Source: CAIWHR01 sp963773195
GTDB taxonomy: Bacteria > Pseudomonadota > Gammaproteobacteria > Burkholderiales > Casimicrobiaceae
Reading direction: 5' to 3'
Assembly (NCBI GenBank): GCA_963773195.1
Contig: CAVZAE010000019.1
Span: 1 to 64,000, forward strand
DNA: 64,000 bases
The notes beneath the pieces are model-generated. The model was not told the DNA's origin. It ran no database searches and saw only the letters and a list, made by a program, of their open reading frames with translations. Shown in pieces: positions 1-8,758 of the stretch (positions are counted from its first letter, which is position 1; every line of letters begins with the position of its first letter). Position numbers and translations under genes: made by a program.

Positions 1-1
1 C

Positions 2-509
2 ATGGAAGACGGCCAGGAAGCGGCTCCCGGCCGCTCCTTGGATTTCGACGACACGTTCAGGCGGTGCTTCGGTCCAATGGTGCGCTCACTCGCGGTTGCG
101 GCCGGCGATCGCGAGGTCGCGGCGGATTGCGTGCAAGACGCATTCATGCGCGCGTACGTGCGCTGGAACCGAGTGTCTCGGCTCGAGGACCCGGTCGGCT
201 GGATCCGCCACGTCGCCGTGAATCGGATGCGCGACCACTTCCGCAAGCTCGAGCGGGGTGGCCGTGCGTTCGCGCGGCTGCGGACGCAGCATCCCGTCGT
301 CGCCGAGGCGCCGAAGGAACCGACCGAGCTCGCGGCCCTGCTGGCCGAGCTGCCGCCGCAGCAACGGCATCGCGGCCGCACTCTTCTACGTCGACGACCT
401 CAGCGTCGCCGACGTCGCCCACGCCATGGGTCTCAGCGAAGGTGCGGTGAAATACCACCTGCACGCGGCCCGGTCCACGTTGCGCGATGCACTGGAGCCA
501 CAGTCGTGA
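2..509 (+). CDS. ECF-family RNA polymerase sigma factor (frameshifted)
   Basis: Directs RNA polymerase to a regulon, probably one sensed through the membrane partner encoded next. The first part carries sigma region 2 (CVQDAFMRAYVRW, then GWIRHVAVNRMRDH near residues 44-77). The second part, in another frame, carries the region 4 helix-turn-helix (LSVADVAHAMGLSEGAVKYH). The frames join at about 365, where one extra C follows the codons for LPPQQR. Corrected length is about 168 residues, normal for an ECF factor. The stop overlaps the GTG of the next gene (GTGA), which indicates translational coupling. The ATG at base 2 may not be the true start because the window begins there. The family is certain; the regulon is unknown. 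Confidence 0.8.
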
Positions 510-1225
510 GCCCCGATTCGTTCGACGACATCGATCGCGTGTTGGCGAGCGGGTCTGTCGGCGCTCGCCCCCGAGGTCGACGGCGCCGACGAGGCGCTCG
601 CGTCGCTGCGGCCCGGTTTCCGGCGGGCCCGTACGCGGCGCCGGGGCGTGAAGATCAGTGGCGCGATCGTCGCATTGGTCGCGATCGGTTCGGTCGCAAC
701 GTTGGCCGCGCCCAGCTCCCGGCGGACGCACGTGCAGGTTTCCTCGCCGTCTTCCACCATCCCGCAACCACACGAGCAGCCGGCGTCGACCTCGACGACC
801 ACCTCGACGACCACGCTGCCGAGGTGAACGACCACCACCCCGACGACGATTACGTCGACCGTGCCGTCGGGCAACAACCCCTCGCTCGGCGTGCAGCCGA
901 CGCCGCCACGTCCGGTTCCGCCGACAACGCCCGGGACGACCCCGCTACGGCGTGCGACGCCGGCGGTGGCAACGGTCAAGGCCGCGGCCCGACGACCGGA
1001 ACGACCGACCCCGCCCCGGAGAACGGCCTCCACACGTACCAATCGCCGGGCGGCAGCATCGGCGTGCGGTTCTCGCACGGAATCCTCAGCTCTCGTTTCG
1101 GTCTCCCCCGCGAGCGGTTACGAGGCGACGACGGACAGCACCGACTCGAACGACATCGATGTGCCGCTTCCGCAACGACCACGGCGAGTGGCGTATCCGG
1201 GTGCGGGTCGAAAATGGGCGTCTGA
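506..1225 (+). CDS. Putative membrane anti-sigma or sigma-associated protein (several frameshifts)
   Basis: Starts at the GTG overlapping the sigma-factor stop, so the two are probably co-translated. After an extra base near 553 the frame reads LASGLSALAPEVDGADEAL, then a basic stretch and one hydrophobic segment at about 650-705 (ISGAIVALVAIGSVATLAA). A long Ser/Thr/Pro-rich linker follows, then a more ordered tail (GLHTYQSPGGSIGVRF, then DHGEWRIRVRVENGR). A short cytoplasmic N-terminus, one membrane span and an extracytoplasmic domain fit an anti-sigma factor, but I see no zinc-binding HxxxCxxC motif. At least four frame changes occur; the C-terminal end could be at 1225, 1383 or 1394. The role is inferred from position. 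Confidence 0.45.
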   Translation: MSPDSFDDIDRVLASGSVGARPRGRRRRRGARVAAARFPAGPYAAPGREDQWRDRRIGRDRFGRNVGRAQLPADARAGFLAVFHHPATTRAAGVDLDDHLDDHAAEVNDHHPDDDYVDRAVGQQPLARRAADAATSGSADNARDDPATACDAGGGNGQGRGPTTGTTDPAPENGLHTYQSPGGSIGVRFSHGILSSRFGLPRERLRGDDGQHRLERHRCAASATTTASGVSGCGSKMGV

Positions 1226-1390
1226 CGAGCGAGATAGGCCACGAACTGAGTCTGCGGGCCGCCGCGCGGATTTTTTCGAGACTTCCGACCCGATCCGCCA
1301 AACCCGGCACCCACCCCGCGGCGTGTTCCCGCCGGTTCGTCTCGCTCACCCGGAACGAGACGCTGGGCCGGGCAAGCCCTTAGGAGTCGC

Positions 1391-1998
1391 ATGATGCGAG
1401 GGACACGCAGAACGATCGTTACCGCCGCGGCAAGCTTTGCCGTCGTGCTGGGCGTGGGCGGCGTCGCCGCCGCGAACGAGTGGTCACGGTCCGGGTCACC
1501 ACCCCGTCACGAGTACGACCCTTCTGACGAATCGCGGCGGCCAACACCCGCCGCGGCCGTGCCCTCGGGGTTCGCAAGCAGCACGAGGTCACGTCCACGA
1601 CGGACGACACCGAGACCTCGACCACGGTCGGCGACGACACGACGTCGACCACGGTGGGCGACGACACCACGTCGACCACGGTCGCCGGCGACACGACGAC
1701 GACCACGGTGGACAACACGTCGACGACGGTGCCCGACACGACGCCGACCACCGAGGTCGGCGACGCCGACCACGGCAAGGACGAGAACGAGACCGAGGCG
1801 GACGATCAAGGCGACGACGAGGGTCACGGCACCACACAGACGACGGTCGCCGGTGACACCTCGGGTCGCGACGGTTCCGGCCACGACGGTTCGGGTAACC
1901 AGACCGCGGGACAGGATGGCTCGGGCCACGACGGTTCGGGTCACGACAGTTCGGGTACCAGCGGTTCCCAAAGCGGCGGCCACGGCGGCCGCGGATAG
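1391..1998 (+). CDS. Secreted Thr/Asp/Gly-rich repeat protein
   Basis: The ATG at 1391 opens a signal peptide (basic MMRGTRRT, then TAAASFAVVLGVGGVAAA). A frameshift near 1570 moves into the frame that ends at 1998. The mature part is low-complexity: repeats of GDDTTSTTV, an acidic stretch (HGKDENETEADDQGDDEGH), then many DGSGH units ending in GGHGGRG. No catalytic domain is visible. Such composition suits a cell-surface stalk or a heavily modified exported protein. I do not recognise the family. Its place after the sigma/anti-sigma pair could mean it belongs to that regulon, but nothing here shows it. Confidence 0.55.
1618..1720 (+). repeat. Tandem in-gene repeat encoding GDDTTSTTV
   Basis: About three imperfect tandem copies of a roughly 30-base unit (core cgaccacggt, then cggcgacgacac) encode Thr-rich repeats in the secreted protein. 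A second short-period repeat coding for DGSGH lies at about 1865-1960. Confidence 0.7.
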
Positions 1999-2129
1999 AT
2001 CGGGAGTCTGCCGGCCGGTCGGGTGCAACCACTCTACCCGCCCAGCGTCCGGCCGGCCGGCAGACCTCGAGTGCGACGCTCGGGCGCGCCCGCTAAGGTC
2101 GCCCCGTCGTCGTCAGCAGGAGGTTGATC

Positions 2130-2204
2130 GTGAAGAAGGTCCTATTGCTCCTCGTGCTCGTCGCGCTCGGTGCGGTCATTGCCAAGAAGGTGCGCGAAGC
2201 CTGA
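2130..2204 (+). CDS. 24-residue single-span membrane peptide
   Basis: GTG start with a good ribosome binding site (caggagg, 2117-2123) seven bases upstream. It reads MKKVLLLLVLVALGAVIAKKVREA: a lysine-flanked hydrophobic helix with a charged tail. It resembles the small actinobacterial MKKLL-type ORFs of the DLW-39 kind that sit alone before a terminator, but it lacks the DLW end, so I do not name it. The strong binding site, sensible codons and an immediate downstream terminator support a real gene. Confidence 0.5.
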   Translation: MKKVLLLLVLVALGAVIAKKVREA

Positions 2205-2220
2205 GCACTCTGATGTGAAC

Positions 2221-2261
2221 GGCGTGTGCGAGGAGTCGATGACTCCCTGCACACGCCTTTT
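2221..2261. terminator. Rho-independent terminator, probably bidirectional
   Basis: Stem ggcgtgtgc...gcacacgcc, with an inner aggagtc/gactccct pairing, followed by tttt at 2258-2261. It lies between the small membrane peptide and the convergent HAD gene. Confidence 0.75.
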
Positions 2262-2294
2262 CACGTTGACGGCCCTTTTCGCGTGGCGTCGTTG

Positions 2295-3084
2295 TTACGC
2301 CGACGCTCGCCTGCGCAGCCACACGTAGACGCCGACTGCAGTGCCCGCCGCGATCGCGACGCCACCGGCGGCGAGCGTCGGCCCCTTCGGCGGCACCGGA
2401 ACGCGATCGCGCAGCCGCACCGGACGCTGGAAGTAGCGCACTTCCCATTCCCGTTCGCGCGCGACGCGCGCGAGCTCGCGATCGGGATTGACGGCGACCG
2501 GATTGCCGACGAGTTCGAGCATCGGCAGGTCGGTGATCGAGTCGGAGTACGCGTACGACGACGCGAGGTCGAGCGACTCCGCCACCGCCATCTCGCGGAT
2601 CGCGTCGGCCTTGTGCGCGGCGTACGCGTAGAACTCGAGCTCGCCGGTGTAGCGACCCTGTGTCGTCGAGGCGGGCGCGGGTCGCGATGACGTCGTCGAC
2701 GCCGAGGTAGTCGCCGATCGGTTCGACGGTTTCCGCCGGCGACGACGAGACGATCACCGTCTTGCGTCCGGCCTTGCGATGCTCCTCGATCAGCTCGAGC
2801 GCTTCGGCGTAGATGATCGGCGTGAGCACGACGTCGAGCGTCTCGCGTACGAGTTCCTTGACGTGCTGTTGATCCCAGCCCTTCGTCAACGCGAGCATCG
2901 CTTCGCGCATGCGTTCCATCTTGTTGTCGTCGGCGCCGACGAGCAGATAGACGACTTGCGCGTAGAGCCCGCGCACGATCGTGCGCTTCGAGATGAGACC
3001 GTCGCGATAGAACGTGCCGCCCAACGCCATCACGGAACTCGTCGCGATCACCGTCTTGTCGAGATCGAAGAACGCGGCCTCCAC
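2295..3084 (-). CDS. HAD-superfamily IB phosphatase (SerB-like), membrane-anchored
   Basis: Predicted phosphohydrolase of the HAD-IB group, which includes phosphoserine phosphatase. The nucleophile motif FFDLDKT lies at residues 6-12, motif II at VIVSSSPAE and the motif III/IV region at YSDSITDLPMLELVG with an Asp pair. The family Val-Ala-Val-Asn-Pro follows. A hydrophobic helix near the end (GGVAIAAGTAVGVYVWLRR) suggests a C-terminal membrane anchor, as in the actinobacterial homologues beside pilus loci. One frameshift lies near 2660. The GTG at 3084 is the only start in frame close to the nucleophile. It is divergent from the Tad operon, the same arrangement as Rv3661 beside Rv3660c. The substrate is unknown. 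Confidence 0.8.
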
Positions 3085-3241
3085 GAACGCGAAGCCTATG
3101 TTGCGGCGGTCGTGCGCCCTTGACGTTCGCGTGGCCACCCACCTAACGTGCGCTTGCTTTCTTCTCGCGGCTTCTCCCCCTCTCTTCCCCGTCTGTCGCC
3201 GCGCACCATGCACAACGACGGGTGCGCCCGGACGTGGGGAG

Positions 3242-3945
3242 ATGCTCATGCTCGTGTGCTTCTGGTCGCCGAAAGGTGGCTCCGGCACGTCGGTGATCGC
3301 GGCCGCGGCCGCGCTCGTGCTCGCCCGGGAAACCGACGCGCGCATCGTCGATCTCTGCCGGCGACCAACCCGCGGTGCTCGGGCTCGCGCACGATCCCGC
3401 GCCCGGGCTGCTCGACTGGATGCGCGCGGGCGCGGCCGCGCCGACCGACGCGCTCGATCATCTCGCGGTCGAGTGTCGCGCCCCGGCTCGTGCTCCTGCC
3501 CGCGGGTGATGCGCACGGCGTCCGCGGCCGCGCCCGAGGCGGGCGCCGCGCTCGCGGTCGCGCTCGACGCCGATCCGCGGCCGGGAGTGTGCGATCTCGG
3601 TCGGCTCGACGATCCGGCGCTCCGCGCCTTCGCCGAGGTGGCCGGCCCCGGGATCGTGGTCGTGCGGGGCTGCTATCTCGGACTGCGACGTGCGGTTCGG
3701 CATCCCGCGATCACCGAGGCGGTCGGCGCGATCCTGATCGACGAGCACGGACGGTCGCTCGGCGCGCCCGACGTCGAAGACGTGCTCGGTATTCCGGTGC
3801 TCGCGACGATCCCGGCCCGCACGTCGATCGCGCGAGCGGTCGACGCCGGTGTGCTGCCCGACCCGACTGCCCGACAGTCTCGGTCGGCCGCTGCACCACG
3901 CGCTGCCTCCGGGTCGGCTGCTTCGACGACGAGCAGGCGGCGTGA
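3242..3945 (+). CDS. Ssd/CpaE-like MinD-type ATPase of the Tad locus
   Basis: The N-terminus carries a deviant Walker A motif (WSPKGGSGTSV), as in MinD/ParA and CpaE proteins, where it helps localise Tad pilus assembly or septum-site control. One extra C near 3359 breaks the first frame; corrected reading continues GDQPAVLGLAHDPAPGLLDW. The middle (GPGIVVVRGCYLGLRRA) and the tail (VEDVLGIPVLATIPA) are typical of the Rv3660c family. The gene ends in the GTGA overlap with cpaF. At least four frame changes are present. The role in pilus localisation is inferred from family and context. Confidence 0.7.
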
Positions 3946-5178
3946 GCCGGTCGCTGCGAGACGCGTCGGTCCGCAATGGATCGCGTAGCGAACTGCGCGA
4001 CCCCGCGCTGCGCGCGACGCTTGCATCGGCGGCTGCTCGACGCGCCGTTCGACCCGGCGTTGCTCGACGGCCCGAGCTGCGGGCCCGGCTCGCGCGGATG
4101 TTGCGCGAGGAGGCGCCGCTGCTCGCGGCGGCGACGGCCGATGTCGTGCTCGACGAACTCGTCGACGACGTCGGCGGACTCGGGCCGCTCGAACCGCTGC
4201 TCGCCGATCCGACGATCACCGAGATCATGGTGAACGGCGCGAATCGCGTGTTCGTCGAGCGCGCGGGCCGGATCGTGCCGGTGGTCGTGCGAGATCGACG
4301 CCGCGACGATCGTCCGCGTCGTCGAGCGGGTCATCGCGCCGCTCGGGCTGCGCCTCGATCGCGCGTCGCCGATGGTCGACGCGCGGCTCGCCGACGGCTC
4401 GCGGTTGCACGCGGTCCTCCCGCCGCTCGCCCCGACGGTCCGTGCGTCTCGATCCGCCGCTTCGGTGCGCGTCGCGGTTCCGCTCGACGCGTTCGGGGTC
4501 GACGCCGAGGTCGCGTTCCTGTTCGACGGCGATCGTGCGCGCCGGATGGAACCTCGTCGTGTCGGGCGCGACCAGCTCGGGCAAGACGACGTGTTGCAAC
4601 GCGCTGGCGCGGGCGATCGATCCGGCCGAGCGGATCGTGACGATCGAGGAGACCGCCGAGCTGCGGCTCGAGCAGCCCCACGTCGTCCGGCTCGAAGCCC
4701 GGCCCGCGAACGCGGAGGGCACGGGCGCGGTGAGCGTGCGCGATCTCGTTCGGAGTGCGCTGCGCATGCGCCCCGACCGCCTCGTCGTCGGCGAGGTGCG
4801 CGGCGGCGAAGCGCTCGACATGCTGCAGGCGTGCAACACCGGCCACGACGGCTCGCTCTCGACCGTGCACGCGAACAGTCCCGACGACGCGATCGCGCGC
4901 ATCGAGACGCTCGCGCTCGGCGCCGACGTTCCGCTGCCGCTGCCGGCGATTCGCAGCAGCTGACGGCGGCGATCGACGCGATCGTGCAGGTTCGGCGCGG
5001 ACGCGACGGCCGCCGCGCCGATCGTCGCCGTCTCCGAGGTCGGTCCGGTCGCGGGTCGTCGACCCACCAGCTGTTGGCTCGCGTCGACGACCGTCTCGTC
5101 GTGTGCGCGTCACCGTCGCGGCCGGCACGCCGAACCGAGATCGATCTCGCGCGGGAGTGGTCCGTGTGCGGATCCTGA
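3942..5178 (+). CDS. cpaF: CpaF/TadA-type secretion ATPase
   Basis: Hexameric ATPase that powers assembly or secretion through the Tad/Flp inner-membrane platform. The N-terminal all-alpha region ends in GPLEPLLADPTITEIMVNG, diagnostic of CpaF. Next come Walker A GATSSGKTT, an Asp-box Glu pair (VTIEETAELRL), Walker B RPDRLVVGEVRGGEAL, and the His-box GSLSTVHANSP. The GTG at 3942 overlaps the previous stop. Frameshifts lie near 4290, 4430-4540 and 4960. The end overlaps the start of the next gene by 13 bases. It is cytoplasmic and first of the cpaF-tadB-tadC set, all overlapping. Confidence 0.88.
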
Positions 5179-6046
5179 TCGTCGCGGTGTTCGGTGGCGC
5201 CGCTCTCGTCGTGGTTCGCGCACCGGGCGCGGCGGTACGCGGTCGCCGACCGCTTGCGCTTCGATCGTCGCGGCCGGCCCGGCGCGTGCCGGTGTGGCTT
5301 CGCATCGCATCGAGCGGGCGCTCGACGCGGCGGCGATCGACATGCCGGCCGAACGCGCGCTCTCGACCTGGATGTGGCTCGTCGCGGTCGCGCGGCGTGG
5401 TCGGGCTCGGATTCGGCGGTCCGCAGATCGCGCTCGGTGGTCTCGGTCGTGGTGGTGGTGGTCGTTCCGGTCGTGGTGCTGGGAATGCACGAGCGGCGGG
5501 CGCGGCAGATCGCGGCCGCGGTCCCGGAGACGCTCGAACGGGTCGCGTCGGAGTTGCGATCGGGCGGCACGGTCGCGACCGCGATCGGATGCCGTCGCGG
5601 GCGGCGACGGTCCCCTCGCCGCCGACATGGCGCGCGTCGAGCACGCGCGTTCGGCTCGGTGCGTCGCTCGCCCAGGCGCTGGGCGCCTGGTCGAAGGAGC
5701 GCGACGTGTCCGGTGTCGACGCCACCGCCGGCGCGCTCGCGATGTGCGCGTCGGTCGGCGGTCGATCGGCCGATGCGCTCGACGGGCTGGCGACGTCGCT
5801 CCGCGATCGGCTCGCGGTCGCAGCCGAAGCGCGGGCGTTGTCGTCGCAGGCGCGCATGTCGGCGCTCGTGGTCGGCGGCGCGCCGATCGCGTACATCGCG
5901 TGGTCGGCGCTCGTCGATCCGCACGCGCTGCACGTGCTCACCGGTACGACGTTCGGGCGCGTCGTGCCTGTTCATCGGTCTCGGGCTCGAAGGCTCTCGG
6001 CGGTTGGTGGATGCGCAGCATCGTGCGGAGCGGGAGCCGGGCGTGA
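5166..6046 (+). CDS. TadB-like type II secretion F-domain membrane protein
   Basis: Inner-membrane platform protein of the Tad pilus. Two hydrophobic segments near the N-terminus (RILIVAVFGGAALVVV and VVSVVVVVVVPVVVLGM) precede the T2SSF cytoplasmic domain. That domain reads IAAAVPETLERVASELRSGG and, after shifts, SLAQALGAWSKERDVSGVDA. The C-terminal spans (SALVVGGAPIAYIAW; GRVCLFIGLGLEALGGWWM) fit the family. Several frame changes. The end overlaps the next gene by four bases (GTGA). Identification rests on the F-domain pattern and position after cpaF. Confidence 0.75.
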
Positions 6047-6718
6047 TCGCGGTACTCGCGATCTCGTGGGGCGCAGTCGTCGGGCTGCCGTTCGTCGCCG
6101 TCGTGCGGCGACTGTCGGCCGCGGATCGGTTGCGCGAGTCTGACGCCGCGCCGGGCGCGCCGCGGCCACGTGGCGCGGACGCTCCGCGCGTCGGGCCGGC
6201 AGGCCGCCGCGTTCCCGCCGGTGCGCACGGTCGGTCGCGTGCTGCGCGCGCCCGGCCGCTCGCGCCGGCGGCGGCGCCTCGACGACGAGATGGCTCGCCA
6301 GGTCGCGGTCGCGGTCGATCTCGTCGGCGTCGGCGTGGCGCCGGACACACGCCGTATCTCGCGGTCGAGCTCGGCGCGCGCTGGTCGCCGCCGCTCGTCG
6401 CGCGCGATCTCGACGCGGTCGTGCGGGCGTGCGCGATCGGTCAGTCGTTCGACGACGCGCTTCGGGAGCTGGGTCGGCGCACGCCCGAACGCGCGCGGAC
6501 TCGCCGACGCGTTGCGCACGAGCGCGCGCCTCGGATCTCCGGCGGCGCCCGCGCTGGCGCGGCTCGCGTCCGAACTGCGCGCCGATCTTCGCCGGCGGGC
6601 CGAGGCCCGGGCGCGCACCGTGCCCGTCCGTCTCTGTTTCCCGCTCGTGGGCTGCATCCTGCCCGCCTTCGCGCTGCTCACCGTGGTTCCGGCGGTTGTC
6701 GCCGGCATCACGCGCTGA
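6043..6718 (+). CDS. TadC-like second F-domain membrane protein
   Basis: Second platform protein of the Tad pilus. It starts MIAVLAISWGAVVGLPFVAVVRR, one span. Corrected reading continues through RRRRLDDEMARQVAVAVDLVGVGVA and YLAVELGARWSPPLVARDL, then SFDDALRELG and SARLGSPAAPALARLASELRADLRRRAE, a typical T2SSF helical bundle. It ends in a hydrophobic tail (CFPLVGCILPAFALLTVVPAVV). At least three frameshifts. It corresponds by position to Rv3657c. The family is certain; the exact paralogue name is not. Confidence 0.75.
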
Positions 6719-6785
6719 CCGGCCGCCCCTTCCTCGCATCCACTCCGCACGCCCGGGCGTGCGTTCGTCGACCTGGAGGTCGAAC

Positions 6786-6986
6786 GTGTTGCAACTGTTG
6801 TCGAATGCCGTGTTCTCGCTGCTGCGACGCCGTGATCGTTCGGAGTCCGGTCAGAGCACCGCGGAGTACGCGCTCGTGATGATCTCGGCCGCCGCGATCG
6901 CCGGGCTCGTTCTCACGTGGGCGACGCACACGAACCTCATCGGAGGTCTGTTCGACACCGTCGTTCACGGCCTTCTGCAGTTCTGA
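6786..6986 (+). CDS. DUF4244 Flp-pilin-like protein
   Basis: Intact 66-residue protein with a GTG start and a binding site (ggagg at about 6775). It has a basic N-terminus, the QSTAEYAL processing-like segment, then a single hydrophobic helix (MISAAAIAGLVLTWA), as in Flp/DUF4244 pilins of Actinobacteria (Rv3656c position). It is the likely structural pilin of the locus. Processing would fall near the Gly-Gln before STAEYA, by analogy with Flp prepilins. Confidence 0.8.
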   Translation: MLQLLSNAVFSLLRRRDRSESGQSTAEYALVMISAAAIAGLVLTWATHTNLIGGLFDTVVHGLLQF

Positions 6987-7004
6987 TGCATCTGCCCCTC
7001 GTGG

Positions 7005-7043
7005 GTGGTCGGGACGCGCGCGTCACGCGCGCGTCCCGACCAC
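7005..7043. repeat. Perfect 19-bp inverted repeat with one-base centre
   Basis: The left arm (7005-7023) is the exact complement of the right arm (7025-7043) around one C at 7024; the core is ggtcgggacgcgcgcg. It spans the start of the tadE-like gene. There is no T-tract, so it is not a standard terminator. It could sequester the start of the mRNA, or be a fold-back artefact. Confidence 0.8.
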
Positions 7044-7390
7044 GGGCAGGCGACCGTCGAGCTCGCGCTCGTGCTGCCGCTCGTCTTCGCGCTGCTGGCG
7101 TTGCTGTTCCAGGTCGCGCTCGTGGCTCGCGACGAGATCCTCGTGACCCACGCGGCGCGCGACGCGGCGCGGGAAGCGACGCGTGAGCCGCGACCCGGCG
7201 CGCATCGCCGCGGCCGCGCAGCAGAACCTGCCCGGCGCGCAGGTCCGGGTCGTTCGCCGCGGCCGGGTCGGCGAACCGGTCGAGGTCGCGGTCACCTACG
7301 TCTCGCGCACCGACCTTCCGCTCGTCGGGCGTGTTCCTGCCCGACCTCACGTTGCACGGCCGTTCGGTGATGCGGGTCGAGCGGCAATGA
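7005..7390 (+). CDS. TadE-like pseudopilin
   Basis: Minor pilin of the Tad system. After a short basic N-terminus comes the TadE signature GQATVELALVLPLVFALLAL, a class III signal-like motif with a hydrophobic helix, then the family segment LVTHAARDAAREA. Frameshifts near 7180 and 7330 give a corrected C-terminus of RDPARIAAAAQQNLPG, VAVTYVSRTDLPLVG and VFLPDLTLHGRSVMRVERQ. The GTG at 7005 is one start; an in-frame upstream GTG is possible. It sits in the Rv3655c position and overlaps the next gene by four bases. Confidence 0.8.
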
Positions 7391-7751
7391 GTCGCGCGAC
7401 GACGCGCGGGGAACGTCAGCGTGCTCCTCGCGGCGGTGATCGTGGTCGCGATGCTGCTCTGCACCGCGGTGGCCCGGCTCGGCGGCGCCGCGGCCGAGAA
7501 GTCGCGGGCGAACAACGCGGCCGACGCGTCGGCGCTCGCCGCGGCCGATCGGCTCGCACTCGGGCGAGTCGCCGGCCGCGGCGTGCGCCGTCGCCCGCCG
7601 GACCGCGACCGACAACGGCGCGCGATTGCTGACCTGTCATTGCGCGGCGGCTCCGTCCGGAACGACTGGCCGCCGAGGTCACGCTCGTGATCGGAGCGCG
7701 CGCGACGCGCGGTCGCGCGCCGAGGTCGACGCGCCGGCCCGCGAACCGTAA
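7387..7751 (+). CDS. Rv3654c-like TadE-associated pilus protein
   Basis: Corrected reading starts MSRATTRGNVSVLLAAVIVVAMLLCTAV, one span, then the family motif EKSRANNAADASALAAA. After another shift come AACAVARRTATDNGARLLTC and a short tail. This is the pattern of the actinobacterial Rv3654c family, always last in the cluster. The N-terminal span plus an Ala-rich helix suggests a minor pilin. About three frameshifts. The exact end (near 7751) depends on the last one. Confidence 0.7.
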
Positions 7752-7994
7752 CGGGCGAATTCGCGGCCAACCGTTCGCAACCGTGCGAACCCCCGAGAGA
7801 TTCGTACGCGGCCGGGAAAGAAATGTGATCTCACGAATCGCGCGCGACCCCAGCAACCACACGGCTCACAGTGGTGATTTCCGCCACGTTGCGCTCAGCG
7901 GGCACACGTTCCGCTCAAGGGGTCCTCGAAAGAGGGCCGATCTCAGCCCCAATGCCCGGCACGGAGGCCGAGCCGTCGACCCAAGGAATCAACC
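7752..7994. other. Intergenic region before the cell-surface locus
   Basis: About 240 bases with no coding frame that I believe. No convincing terminator or sigma-70 promoter is visible. An aaggaa at 7983-7988 is a weak binding site for the gene at 7995. Confidence 0.5.
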
Positions 7995-8663
7995 ATGTCC
8001 ATGAAGAAGAAGCTCTTCGCAGCTGCGGCGGCGGCGTCGCTCCTCACTGCGGTCAGCGCGGGCACGGCCTCCGCTGACCCAGTACAGCCAGGACAGCACC
8101 CCCGGCTTCACCATCACCGCCGGTGTCGGACCCCGCTTCGACACGGCCGTCGCCACGGGGCACGGTGTACCCGACCGTTGGCAACTTCAACGACGTCACC
8201 ATGAACGGTACGCCGCAGCTCACGAGCGCGGTGATCGCTCCGTTCACGGTCATCGACGACTCGGGCTCCGGCGCGGGCTGGCACGTCACGCTGCCGTCCC
8301 GAACTTCCCCGACGGCACGCCGGTCAACCACGACATCGTGCTCGCGGCCGGCGCCCAGATGAACGCCGCGGTCGTGACGCAGGCGGCAACACCGACTCCG
8401 ACCATGGGTGGCGTCTGGGCCGACCCGAACGTCGACTTCACGACGGCGAAGACGATCATCAGGCCGACCGCCGACCCGGTGCCGACTCGGCGCGCACAAC
8501 GGTGGTGCGCCGCTCGGTCCCGACGGCGTGACGCACCGTGGCCGGCATGGGCACCTACCTGGTGTCGCCGCAGATCCTGAAGTTGGTCGTCCCGGCGAAC
8601 GCGATCGCCTCGGCGACGCCGTACACCACGACGGCGACCATTGCCATCGTGAACGGGCCGTGA
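7995..8663 (+). CDS. Secreted WxL-domain-like surface protein
   Basis: Signal peptide MSMKKKLFAAAAAASLLTAVSAGTASA, cleaved about residue 27. The mature part, read across frameshifts near 8080, 8155, 8295, 8490 and 8545, contains YPTVGNFNDVTMNG, FTVIDDSGSGAGWHVTLA, NHDIVLAAGAQMNAAV and a C-terminal TYLVSPQILKLVVPANAIA with TATIAIVNGP. This beta-rich layout, with a Gly-Trp-His-Val core and a C-terminal strand set, resembles WxL cell-wall-binding proteins; the Trp motif is WHV, not a strict WxL. Two DUF916-like genes follow, the usual WxL partners. The role as a non-covalent wall-bound surface protein is inferred. Confidence 0.6.
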
Positions 8664-8685
8664 TTGCCGATTAGGTATCGCTAGG

Positions 8686-8726
8686 AAGCGCCGGTCCGGG
8701 CTCTCGGCCTGGGCCGGCGCTTTCGC
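8686..8726 (+). terminator. Hairpin terminator or attenuator
   Basis: Arms aagcgccggtccggg and cctgggccggcgctt pair with one or two mismatches; the right arm is followed by a short tttcg. It lies between the WxL-like gene and its DUF916-like neighbour and may lower downstream expression rather than end transcription. Confidence 0.6.
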
Positions 8727-8758
8727 TATCCGAAGCGCAATACCCGGGAGGCAGCGAG

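Noticed and set aside
1618..1960. Possible CRISPR array
   Set aside because: The repeats are in-frame, contiguous and encode GDDTTSTTV and DGSGH units; there are no unique spacers of regular length and no cas genes.
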